Shown: positions 52,557 to 60,319 of the stretch, piece after piece
How the letters are laid out: the number at the start of each line of letters is the position of its first letter
Numbering within the stretch: position 1 is the first letter of the stretch
Source of the DNA: RZYY01 sp036794825
GTDB taxonomy: Bacteria; Bacteroidota; Bacteroidia; Bacteroidales; 4484-276
Length of the DNA stretch: 64,000 nt
Direction: 5' to 3'
NCBI GenBank assembly: GCA_036794825.1
Contig: DAIRGA010000006.1
Location: 62,001 to 126,000, forward strand
Notes under the pieces: generated by a model
Database searches by the model: none
The model's input: the letters and a program-made list of their open reading frames with translations, nothing else
Told to the model about the DNA's origin: nothing
Program-made: the position numbers and the translations under genes

Positions 52557-53861
52557 TCAGACTGGCTCAGCAAACAGGTCGTAAGCCTCAGCACCGGTAA
52601 TTCTGACCTGAACAAAATCGCCGGGACGCAGGGCGAAGGCTGCTGGAATGAGTATTTCATTGTCAACTTCAGGAGAATCAAACTCGCTTCGGCCGATCCA
52701 GAAATCGGTTTCCTTGCGGTCAACGATTACACGCAGAACCTGGTCAATTCGGTTTTGATTGATGGTCAGCGAAATGTCTTCCTGCAACTTCATTAATTCC
52801 GCTGCCCGACGCTTTTTTGTGGCCGGTGGAACGTCATCCTTCAGATCAAACGCTTTTGTGTTTTCTTCGTGGGAATAGGTGAAGACGCCCAATCGCTCGA
52901 ATTTTGCCTCCGAAACAAAAGCTTTCAACTCCTCGAACTGCTCTTTTGTCTCGCCGGGAAATCCGACTATAACACTGGTACGGAGAGCAATCCCCGGGAC
53001 AGCTTTTCTTATCTTTTCGATTAACATCCTGGTTTCTATTGCGTTATGCCCTCGTTTCATGGCCTTGAGAACAGGGTCGCTGATGTGCTGTACCGGGATG
53101 TCGAGGTATTTACAGATTTTGGGAGATGAGTTGATCACGCTGAGCAGTTGTTCCGGAAAACCAGCCGGAAAGGCATAGTGCAACCTGATCCATTCGATCC
53201 CGGGTATTTCAGCGAGTGTTAGCAGCAGTTCAGGAAGTTTACGCTCGCCATAAAGATCAAGTCCGTAATATGTTGAATCCTGGGCAATTATCATCAATTC
53301 CCTGACCCCGGAATTGGCCAGAAAAGTAGCTTCTCCGATCAACTCTTCAATAGATTTGGATTGATGTTTGCCCCTGATAAGCGGAATGGCGCAGAAGGAG
53401 CATTTGCGGTCGCAACCTTCTGATATTTTGAGAAAAGCATAATGTGACGGGGTCGTAATTACCCGTTCACCAAGAAGTTCCTTTTTGTAATCAGCGCCAA
53501 CACTTCGTAGAATTTCCGGAAACTCAGCCACACCAAAAAACCCATCAACTTCAGGAATTTCATTGACCAGTTCTGAGCGATAACGTTGTGAAAGACAGCC
53601 CATCACAAAAAGTTCGCTGATGATACCCTGCTGTTTTGCTTTTGCAAAGTTCAGTATGGTTTCTATGGATTCTTCCTTGGCATCATTTATAAATCCACAG
53701 GTGTTGATGATGACTTTGCCAGCGGTAATATTTTCGGGGTTATGATCCACTTCCATCCCGCCGGCCTGTAATTGGCGCAACAGAACTTCAGAATCCACCG
53801 TGTTTTTGGAACAACCAAGTGTCACAATGCTTACCTGGTTGGTTTTATCTTTGGTTTTCAA
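52557..53861 (-). CDS. rimO: Ribosomal protein S12 methylthiotransferase RimO
   Basis: A radical SAM enzyme that adds a methylthio group to Asp88 of ribosomal protein S12. The 434-residue protein has the three expected parts. The N-terminal UPF0004 domain has its cluster cysteines (LGCSKN at 14-19, NTCGF at about 53-57, GCLSQR at about 88-93). The radical SAM core has the CxxxCxxC motif CDRKCSFC (about 150-157). A C-terminal TRAM domain starts at about 370 and ends VRITGAEAYDLFAEPV. It is placed downstream of ftsY by 11 bases, the standard order in this phylum. Confidence 0.96.
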   Translation of the reverse strand: MKTKDKTNQVSIVTLGCSKNTVDSEVLLRQLQAGGMEVDHNPENITAGKVIINTCGFINDAKEESIETILNFAKAKQQGIISELFVMGCLSQRYRSELVNEIPEVDGFFGVAEFPEILRSVGADYKKELLGERVITTPSHYAFLKISEGCDRKCSFCAIPLIRGKHQSKSIEELIGEATFLANSGVRELMIIAQDSTYYGLDLYGERKLPELLLTLAEIPGIEWIRLHYAFPAGFPEQLLSVINSSPKICKYLDIPVQHISDPVLKAMKRGHNAIETRMLIEKIRKAVPGIALRTSVIVGFPGETKEQFEELKAFVSEAKFERLGVFTYSHEENTKAFDLKDDVPPATKKRRAAELMKLQEDISLTINQNRIDQVLRVIVDRKETDFWIGRSEFDSPEVDNEILIPAAFALRPGDFVQVRITGAEAYDLFAEPV

Positions 53862-53872
53862 ATGGATAGCCT

Positions 53873-54829
53873 TTATTCCTGGTTAAAAAGGGAATCTACA
53901 AACTCAGCTTTGTTGAACAGCTGCAGGTCTTCTTTCTTTTCGCCGATACCAATGTATTTCACCGGTACTTTGAACTGTTCTGAAATTCCGATCACCACGC
54001 CGCCCTTTGCTGTTCCGTCGAGTTTGGTCAGCGCCAGGGCATTGACTTCTGTAGCGGCGGTGAACTGCCTGGCCTGCTCAATGGCATTCTGACCGGTTGA
54101 GGCATCCAGAATGAGCAAAATTTCATGGGGTGCATCGGGGATAACCTTTTTCATTACGTTCCTGATCTTCGTCAACTCGTTCATCAGGTTGATCTTGTTG
54201 TGAAGACGCCCGGCAGTATCAATTATTACCACATCAACTTTACTGGCTACGGCCGATTTCAGGGTGTCATAAGCTACTGATGCAGGGTCGGCACCCATTC
54301 CCTGTGAAACCAGCGGAACATCCACCCTCTGCGACCAAATGGTCAACTGGTCAACGGCCGCAGCCCTGAAAGTGTCGGCAGCGCCAAGGAGTACTGACTT
54401 TCCGGCCGTTTTGAACTGATGTGCCAGTTTGCCAATGGTGGTCGTCTTTCCGACTCCGTTCACACCTACCACCATGATAACATACGGAGTTTCCCTTTTG
54501 GGGAAATCAAAGCCAACTACTTCATTGTTTCCGTTTTCAGAGAGTAAAGCAGCAATTTCTTCCTTGAGTATTTTATTTAATTCACTTGTTCCGAGATACT
54601 TATCTCTTGCAACCCTTGCTTCAATCCGACTGATAATCTTCAGTGTGGTGGAAACTCCAACATCGGACGAAACCAGGATTTCTTCCAGATTATCCAGTAC
54701 CTCTTCGTCCACCCTCGATTTGCCGGCAATAGCTTTGGTGATTTTGGAAAACACGCTCTGTTTGGTCATTTCTAGACCTTCGTTGAGCTGCTCTTTCTTC
54801 TTTTTTGAAAAAAAGTCAAATAGTCCCAT
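53873..54829 (-). CDS. ftsY: Signal recognition particle receptor FtsY
   Basis: The membrane-associated GTPase that receives SRP-ribosome complexes for cotranslational targeting. The 318-residue protein has a short N domain (about 1-100) without the long acidic A region of E. coli FtsY, as usual in Bacteroidota. GTPase motifs are G1 GVNGVGKTTTIGK (about 122-134), DTFRAAA, G3 DTAGR (about 205-209) and G4 TKLDGTAKGG (about 267-276), followed by the closing GIGEKKEDL. It lies between rimO and the DUF4295/rpmG genes; a hairpin terminator separates it from DUF4295. Confidence 0.97.
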   Translation of the reverse strand: MGLFDFFSKKKKEQLNEGLEMTKQSVFSKITKAIAGKSRVDEEVLDNLEEILVSSDVGVSTTLKIISRIEARVARDKYLGTSELNKILKEEIAALLSENGNNEVVGFDFPKRETPYVIMVVGVNGVGKTTTIGKLAHQFKTAGKSVLLGAADTFRAAAVDQLTIWSQRVDVPLVSQGMGADPASVAYDTLKSAVASKVDVVIIDTAGRLHNKINLMNELTKIRNVMKKVIPDAPHEILLILDASTGQNAIEQARQFTAATEVNALALTKLDGTAKGGVVIGISEQFKVPVKYIGIGEKKEDLQLFNKAEFVDSLFNQE

Positions 54830-54854
54830 GATTTTCGGATTAAATCAGATGAAA

Positions 54855-54886
54855 TACAAAAAGCCTTCCCCCTGACGGAAAAGGCT
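54855..54886 (-). terminator. Terminator or attenuator between DUF4295 and ftsY
   Basis: On the minus strand AGCCTT (54886-54881) pairs with AAGGCT (54867-54862), followed by TTTTTGT. It lies 25 bases upstream of the ftsY start and 27 bases after the DUF4295 stop, so it may reduce read-through from the abundant ribosomal-protein message into ftsY-rimO. Confidence 0.65.
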
Positions 54887-54912
54887 CTAAAAGTTAAACC
54901 GGACCGAAAGGT

Positions 54913-55065
54913 TTATCCTTTCTTAACCAGTTCCTGTGCTTTATCGTTCAGCATTATTTCCTCCTTGAAGGTATATGCGCCGGATTTCTTTGAACGTACC
55001 ACTGAGATCACTTTTGCGTAATCTTTGCCGGCTGTCTGAAGGGTTGCAACTACTTTCTTTGCCAT
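54913..55065 (-). CDS. DUF4295 family protein
   Basis: A 50-residue basic protein starting MAKKVVATLQTAGKDYAKVI and ending ELVKKG. It matches DUF4295, a family found almost only in Bacteroidota and always beside rpmG and ftsY, for which a ribosome-associated role is likely. A strong Shine-Dalgarno AAGGAGG (55080-55074 on the minus strand) overlaps the rpmG stop and fixes the start. The gene is 12 bases after rpmG. Confidence 0.9.
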   Translation of the reverse strand: MAKKVVATLQTAGKDYAKVISVVRSKKSGAYTFKEEIMLNDKAQELVKKG

Positions 55066-55077
55066 GTTCTTTCCTCC

Positions 55078-55266
55078 TTATTTGATTTCTCTGTGAACTG
55101 TTACTTTTTTCATGATTGGATTGAATTTCTTCAATTCCATACGTTCGGGCGTATTCTTCTTGTTTTTGGTAGTAATATACCTTGATGTCCCCGGCAGCCC
55201 GCTGTTTTTGTGTTCTGTACACTCCATAATAACCTGGACTCTTGCGTCTTTTGATTTCTTTGCCAT
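55078..55266 (-). CDS. rpmG: 50S ribosomal protein L33
   Basis: A 62-residue ribosomal protein of the cysteine-free L33 type. It shows ARVQVIMECTEHKNSG followed by SRYITTKNKKNTPERMELKKF, the typical L33 core, and ends VHREIK. It contains only one Cys (in MECTE), so the zinc-binding CxxC pairs of the other type are absent. In most Bacteroidota rpmB (L28) directly precedes this gene; here it does not, and the gene has its own promoter. Confidence 0.95.
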   Translation of the reverse strand: MAKKSKDARVQVIMECTEHKNSGLPGTSRYITTKNKKNTPERMELKKFNPIMKKVTVHREIK

Positions 55267-55296
55267 GACCTAAATTTATACTGTTTTTCAGGGGCG

Positions 55297-55304
55297 CAAA
55301 ATTA
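55297..55304 (-). promoter_or_regulatory. -7 box of rpmG
   Basis: On the minus strand TAATTTTG (55304-55297), followed by CGCC, fits TAnnTTTG. The same TAATTTTGCGCC string occurs in the rho promoter. Confidence 0.6.
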
Positions 55305-55348
55305 ATACATTATTTGAAACCCCGTATTTTGAACTAAACTTTTTTCTG

Positions 55349-57163
55349 TTAACTGTTCATCGAAATGAGGAATTCCTCATTGGTCTGTGTGAATCGCATC
55401 TTATCTTTAAGGAATTCCATGGCTTCCACGGTGGTTCTTTCCGACAGGATATTCCTCAGAATCCAGATTCTCTGCAGCATCTCCTTGTCGAGCAGCAGGT
55501 CGTCGCGGCGGGTACTGGATGCCACAATATCAATAGCGGGATAGATCCGTTTGTTGGAAATTTTACGATCGAGCTGGAGTTCCATGTTTCCGGTTCCTTT
55601 AAATTCCTCAAAGATTACCTCATCCATGCGGGATCCGGTGTCAATCAATGCCGTGGAAATGATCGTCAGTGAACCGCCGTGTTCTATCTGCCTGGCAGCG
55701 CCGAAAAAACGTTTAGGTTTTTGAAGGGCATTGGAGTCAACACCACCGGTGAGAACTTTTCCTGAAGCTGGCGCAGTAGTATTGTAAGCTCTTGCTAATC
55801 TGGTAATTGAGTCAAGCAGAATTACAACGTCATGACCACATTCGGTAAGCCGCTTGGCTTTTTCGAGAACGATATTGGCAATTTTAACGTGTCTTTCAGC
55901 TGGCTCATCAAAGGTGGATGCAATAACTTCGGCTCTTACGCTGCGCTGCATGTCAGTAACCTCTTCAGGGCGCTCGTCAATGAGAAGGATCATCATGTAA
56001 ACCTCTGGGTGATTGTAGGCTATTGCATTGGCTATGTCTTTGAGCAAGACTGTTTTACCGGTTTTAGGTTGAGCTACGATGAGTCCGCGCTGTCCTTTGC
56101 CGATAGGGGTAAACATATCAATAATCCGTGTGGAAATGGTTTCCTGTGGATGACCCGTGAGTTTAAATTTCTTTTCAGGAAATAGTGGTGTAAGAAAATC
56201 GAAAGGAACTCTGTCCCGGACTTCTTCCGGGTCGCGGCCATTGATTTCTTCCACTTTGATAAGCGGGAAGAATTTTTCACCCTCTTTTGGAGGGCGGATG
56301 CTACCACGAACGGTATCACCGGTTTTTAATCCGAAGAGTTTGATCTGTGATTGTGAAACATAAACATCGTCCGGAGAATTGAGATAATTGTAATCTGATG
56401 AGCGCAAAAATCCATAACCGTCCTGGATAATCTCAAGCACACCTTCGGTAACCACCACTCCATCCACCTCGAAGGAATACTTCTCGCGGTGTTTGTCCTG
56501 ATATTTCTGCCGATGTTGATGCTCGGCATTCTTAAATTCCTGGGGTTGCTGGGAATCACCATTTTTTTCGTCCTCCAGGATTTCCTGGGAAGCTGCCGGG
56601 CTGTCAACAGTTTCGGTTTTCTTTTGAAAATCTTTGTTTTTGTTGATCGTGAGAATCTTTTTCTGAACGGGCTCCTCACCTTCGGGCTTTACTGCAACGG
56701 CATCATTTTCAGGATTAGGCTGAGGTTGAGGTTCAGCGACGGCGGGCATTTGAAACCTTTTTTCCTGATCGGATCTTTGTTGTCTCTCTTCGGGTTGAGG
56801 TTTCTTGAATCGCTCATGAAATGCCGGTTTCTGAAATTTCTTCTCAACTGATGACGGCGCCAACATTTCAGCGGGTGTGGAGGATTTGGGCTCTTCTTTT
56901 ATTGCTTCAGGACTTGTATCAGCGCTTGAAGCGATTCTTTCCTTTACAGGTTTAGATTCAATTCGCCGGCGTTTGTTTTTGTTGAATTTGTTTTCACTCT
57001 TGCCCTCAGTTTCCGACTTTAGCGGGAAAAGAGCTTGCTGATCGAGGATCTTGTAAACCAGATCTTGTTTTTTCAGGTTGTTGATTTTGGAAATGTTCAA
57101 CTCCTTTGCGATCTCACGAAGATCCTGAAGTAACTTTCCATTGAGTTCAATAATATCGTACAT
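55349..57163 (-). CDS. rho: Transcription termination factor Rho
   Basis: The hexameric RNA helicase that ends transcription. At 604 residues it is much longer than the 419-residue E. coli protein. The SAP-like N-terminal helix bundle (1-50; LLQDLREIAKELNI) is followed by a charged, Pro/Gln/Glu/Lys-rich insert (about 55-235). Then comes the cold-shock-like RNA-binding domain (about 240-315; GYGFLRSSDYNYLNSPDDVYVS) and the ATPase core with Walker A AQPKTGKT (about 367-374), Walker B VVILLDSITRLARAYN and the Q/R loops (VDSNALQKPKRFFGAAR). Such inserts are usual in Bacteroidota. It has its own promoter and a long leader. Confidence 0.97.
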   Translation of the reverse strand: MYDIIELNGKLLQDLREIAKELNISKINNLKKQDLVYKILDQQALFPLKSETEGKSENKFNKNKRRRIESKPVKERIASSADTSPEAIKEEPKSSTPAEMLAPSSVEKKFQKPAFHERFKKPQPEERQQRSDQEKRFQMPAVAEPQPQPNPENDAVAVKPEGEEPVQKKILTINKNKDFQKKTETVDSPAASQEILEDEKNGDSQQPQEFKNAEHQHRQKYQDKHREKYSFEVDGVVVTEGVLEIIQDGYGFLRSSDYNYLNSPDDVYVSQSQIKLFGLKTGDTVRGSIRPPKEGEKFFPLIKVEEINGRDPEEVRDRVPFDFLTPLFPEKKFKLTGHPQETISTRIIDMFTPIGKGQRGLIVAQPKTGKTVLLKDIANAIAYNHPEVYMMILLIDERPEEVTDMQRSVRAEVIASTFDEPAERHVKIANIVLEKAKRLTECGHDVVILLDSITRLARAYNTTAPASGKVLTGGVDSNALQKPKRFFGAARQIEHGGSLTIISTALIDTGSRMDEVIFEEFKGTGNMELQLDRKISNKRIYPAIDIVASSTRRDDLLLDKEMLQRIWILRNILSERTTVEAMEFLKDKMRFTQTNEEFLISMNS

Positions 57164-57386
57164 CTACAGGATGATTTAAATTTACGGTTTTAAATTAAAA
57201 TTTGGATTTGCAATCTGCTAATAACCGCTTCTGCAGTGAATTCTAATAACTTTCAAAGACATGTAAAACTTGATTGAAATGTGAACGATTGGGATAATCA
57301 GGCTGTCAGCCGTGAGATTTTATTTTTTACAACAATAAAGGTTTGACGATTGTGCTTTCAGGATAAGAATAGCAGCGAATGCGGCG

Positions 57387-57415
57387 CAAAATTAACTATT
57401 AATCCAAAATAGCAA
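57387..57415 (-). promoter_or_regulatory. Promoter of rho with long leader
   Basis: On the minus strand TTG (57415-57413), an 18-base spacer and TAATTTTG (57394-57387) match the Bacteroidota consensus. The predicted leader is about 215 nt, and nothing else is seen in the 323-base gap 57164-57486. A long untranslated leader is common where Rho controls its own transcript, which I infer here. Confidence 0.6.
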
Positions 57416-57486
57416 AAAAAAGTTCTTACAGCAGTTAGGTAAATAACTGATAGGGAGGTTCATAGAAAAGTTCATATTACAAATAC

Positions 57487-58500
57487 CTATGTAAATTTGT
57501 TGATATTCAGACTATTAAAACTTTTTTTTCCCCAAAGGAAGTGATCCAGAGCTATGTTGCCTTTGTAAATTTTCGATACCCTCTGGTGGCTGATAAGGCT
57601 TCTTTTGACGCGATTTTTCTTGTAGGAGAAATAAAATCCCAGATGCGCCCTCGACACTGCCACAAAATGCCTGAATCCACCATCAATCAGAAACTTCAGC
57701 GAAGCCATAATATCGAGGAAAAACCGTGAGACAAATACAGGGATCAACTGGTCGGGAGGGAGATTTTTGTAAAGTAAAGTGCTGTTGTTGCGGATGTTAA
57801 GATAGGTTTTATGGGGTGAGGATTTATCCAGCGTACCGCCACCTATGTGGTAAACGGTAGATTGTCCGCAGAACATGATTTTGTACCCCAGATGTTTAAG
57901 CCTCCAGCAAAGGTCAATTTCTTCCATGTGGGCAAAAAAATCGTCATCAAATCCACCGGCTTCGCGATATAGTTTTGCCCTGACAAACAGACAAGCTCCT
58001 GTAGCCCAGAAAATCTCAGTAGTGTCATTATATTGCCCGTGATCCTCTTCGATGGATTGAAACAGGCGTCCACGACAGAAAGGGTAGCCGTAGCGATCAA
58101 TGAAACCTCCGGCTGCTCCGGCATATTCAAACAAATGACGCTGGTTGTAGGATAAAATCTTCGGCTGGCAGGCTGCAATCAGAGGATCGTACTCCATCAG
58201 TTCAATTATCGGGCTGATCCAGTTTTCGGTAACTTCGATATCGGTATTTAGCAGGATATAATAATCTGCTTCTATCTGTTTGATTGCCAGGTTGTAACCA
58301 CGGGCAAAACCATAATTCTCGGTGAATGAGAGTATATTTACCCCTGGATAATTTTGCTTTAAAAAATCCACTGAACCATCAGCGGAATTATTATCAACTA
58401 CCCAAACATCAGCATCCCCGGCTGTTTCCAGAACTTTTGGAAGGAAGGTGCCAAGATATTTTTTACCGTTCCAATTGAGTATGACAATAGCGATTTTCAT
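57487..58500 (-). CDS. Family 2 glycosyltransferase
   Basis: A 337-residue GT-A fold glycosyltransferase. It opens IVILNWNGKKYL and has the nucleotide-sugar-binding NNSADGS (about 37-43), the DxD-like LLNTDIEV (about 82-89), and the acceptor-side E-x-D-L-x-W-R motif as EEIDLCWRLKHLGYKI (about 193-208). These mark a rhamnosyl-/WbbL-type subgroup that acts on surface polysaccharide. There is no signal; a hydrophobic C-terminal stretch may touch the membrane. It stands alone, without a polysaccharide cluster, and its product is unknown. Confidence 0.92.
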   Translation of the reverse strand: MKIAIVILNWNGKKYLGTFLPKVLETAGDADVWVVDNNSADGSVDFLKQNYPGVNILSFTENYGFARGYNLAIKQIEADYYILLNTDIEVTENWISPIIELMEYDPLIAACQPKILSYNQRHLFEYAGAAGGFIDRYGYPFCRGRLFQSIEEDHGQYNDTTEIFWATGACLFVRAKLYREAGGFDDDFFAHMEEIDLCWRLKHLGYKIMFCGQSTVYHIGGGTLDKSSPHKTYLNIRNNSTLLYKNLPPDQLIPVFVSRFFLDIMASLKFLIDGGFRHFVAVSRAHLGFYFSYKKNRVKRSLISHQRVSKIYKGNIALDHFLWGKKSFNSLNINKFT

Positions 58501-58630
58501 TGAGCGGTAAAAATAATTCTTTTGTGCCTTCCTTGTCGGCCTTTGAATGTTTTTTGGAATAAATATATGTGGCGATCTATTGCATCTAAAACAAAATTAG
58601 CATGTTAGCATGATTACTGGTATTCGGGTT

Positions 58631-60157
58631 TTATCTCGGGTTATTGTAGTAATCTCCGGATCTGCCTTTGTATTTGTCGCTGTCGGGCATTGTACCACCG
58701 GGATTAAACCGGAGGTGCAGCTCAGCCTGCCAGTTTTCGTTCTGCACTTCGCCGGGCATGTTGGAGTGGATTAACTGATAATCGAACAAAGCAAGGTGCT
58801 TGTTGGCGAATACAAATTTTCGGTCACGGTATCCGTTGAGCGAATAGTAATGCCAGATTTGATAGGGCACTGAACCCATATCCGCAGCCTCGCTGCCACC
58901 GGGGTTGATAGTCATTCCGGAGGTACCGGCATCGTAAGGGCGGTCGGTGATAGTGTTTGGCGGGCCGTACTTCAGATAAACATAACCCATATCAGTCTGA
59001 TAACCTTTTTTGCCCTTGTTTCCCGGCGCACCAAACTGCTCGTTAACCAGTTGCACATTGGCGAGGTAATTTCGCCAGGCCAATTCAGGATTTAATTCAT
59101 TACGCTCAAGCCAGAAATTGAGGAAAAACCGCTGCATTAATACAATATCAGCGTTCTGGTTTTCGATCTGGTGTTTGATGAATTTGTTTTCGATATCAGA
59201 AGCTATTGGTGTAAGGTATCTGATATACTCCATCAAAGTGTCTCTGCTATTAATCTGGCTTGCAAACGATCCTTCGAGGGAAATCCCGGAATAAGTCGGA
59301 TAGTCCACCTTTAATCCCGGATTGCTGCGCTGGAAAAACAATTTTTGACTGGTGACCAGAAGGTTTTCCTTGTTGCGGACTTCAACAACAAGATTGTAAT
59401 TACCCGATGGCAAATCGGTGATGTTATAATTGGTCAGAAGAATATTGACCGGGGCACTTTTTTCGCGGCGAAAACTGGAAAACTTTTCCAGAATTCTTTT
59501 AGACTCATAGGTTTGAATGTAATGGCTGAGTAAGTATCCCTCTGCCTCGCCAAATACTTTATCGGTATTGTAAATTTCTGCATAAAAGCTTAGCGTGCTG
59601 ACCTCCTGCGGGATGAAATTGTAAACGTATGGCACAAGATCGTAACCATTTTTTGTCAGAATAGAAGGATTGTCGGTTTTCGTAAACGATTCGAGAAGTT
59701 GAATGCCAGATATTGTTACGGCATCTTCGGGATGTTGGATAGTGATGGTTTGTGAAGCGCTGAATGGTGCTGAATCGCTGTTCATATCTTTCAACATGAT
59801 CTCAAAACTATAATCCCCGCGGGGTAACAAAAACCGCTGCTGATCAAGGAAGGTGACGAACCGGTCAGCCGAGTCCTTCACAGCCGGGCTGGATAGCTCA
59901 TATTTGTCAAAAGCAGTTATTTCTTCACCATTTTTAAAAATCATGGTGACCTCGATCTTGCCCTGGTAATTACCAGCTTCGTTTTTCACCCAAACAATGC
60001 TGCCACCAACCACCGAAAGGTAAGTTTCGATGTATGGCCCGTCGGCTGGGGAATAGAAGGTGATGTAGGAAAGTTGAGCCTGCACAAAACCTGGATTTTG
60101 AGCATAATTCAGGTTGGTCAGGAAAAGTACAATGGCCAAAACGAAAAGCTTTTTCAT
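58631..60157 (-). CDS. GWxTD domain-containing exported protein
   Basis: A 508-residue exported protein with a signal peptide of 19 residues (ending LNYAQ). The C-terminal GWxTD domain (about 355-505) is named after a motif here present as GYQTD (Tyr for Trp), followed by MGYVYLKYGPP and later PYQIWHYY and RKFVFANK. The central region (about 30-330) looks like beta-sandwich repeats. The family is found in Bacteroidota and related phyla with unknown function. It is downstream of the LVIVD-repeat gene in the same direction but has its own promoter. Confidence 0.88.
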   Translation of the reverse strand: MKKLFVLAIVLFLTNLNYAQNPGFVQAQLSYITFYSPADGPYIETYLSVVGGSIVWVKNEAGNYQGKIEVTMIFKNGEEITAFDKYELSSPAVKDSADRFVTFLDQQRFLLPRGDYSFEIMLKDMNSDSAPFSASQTITIQHPEDAVTISGIQLLESFTKTDNPSILTKNGYDLVPYVYNFIPQEVSTLSFYAEIYNTDKVFGEAEGYLLSHYIQTYESKRILEKFSSFRREKSAPVNILLTNYNITDLPSGNYNLVVEVRNKENLLVTSQKLFFQRSNPGLKVDYPTYSGISLEGSFASQINSRDTLMEYIRYLTPIASDIENKFIKHQIENQNADIVLMQRFFLNFWLERNELNPELAWRNYLANVQLVNEQFGAPGNKGKKGYQTDMGYVYLKYGPPNTITDRPYDAGTSGMTINPGGSEAADMGSVPYQIWHYYSLNGYRDRKFVFANKHLALFDYQLIHSNMPGEVQNENWQAELHLRFNPGGTMPDSDKYKGRSGDYYNNPR

Positions 60158-60190
60158 GGCAAATTAGGTTAGGTTTTTTGATTCAGGAGC

Positions 60191-60198
60191 CAAAATTA
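60191..60198 (-). promoter_or_regulatory. -7 box of the GWxTD gene
   Basis: On the minus strand TAATTTTG (60198-60191) fits TAnnTTTG, with TTGG about 25 bases upstream. Confidence 0.55.
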
Positions 60199-60319
60199 GG
60201 ATTTTTACTGACGCTCTGACCAATAAACAAGCTAATGGCCATCAAGTTTCAGTTTTCGGTTAATTCAAACGCAATGGACTCAAATAGTTGATGGAATAAT
60301 CTGCTGGTCTTTGGAAAAG

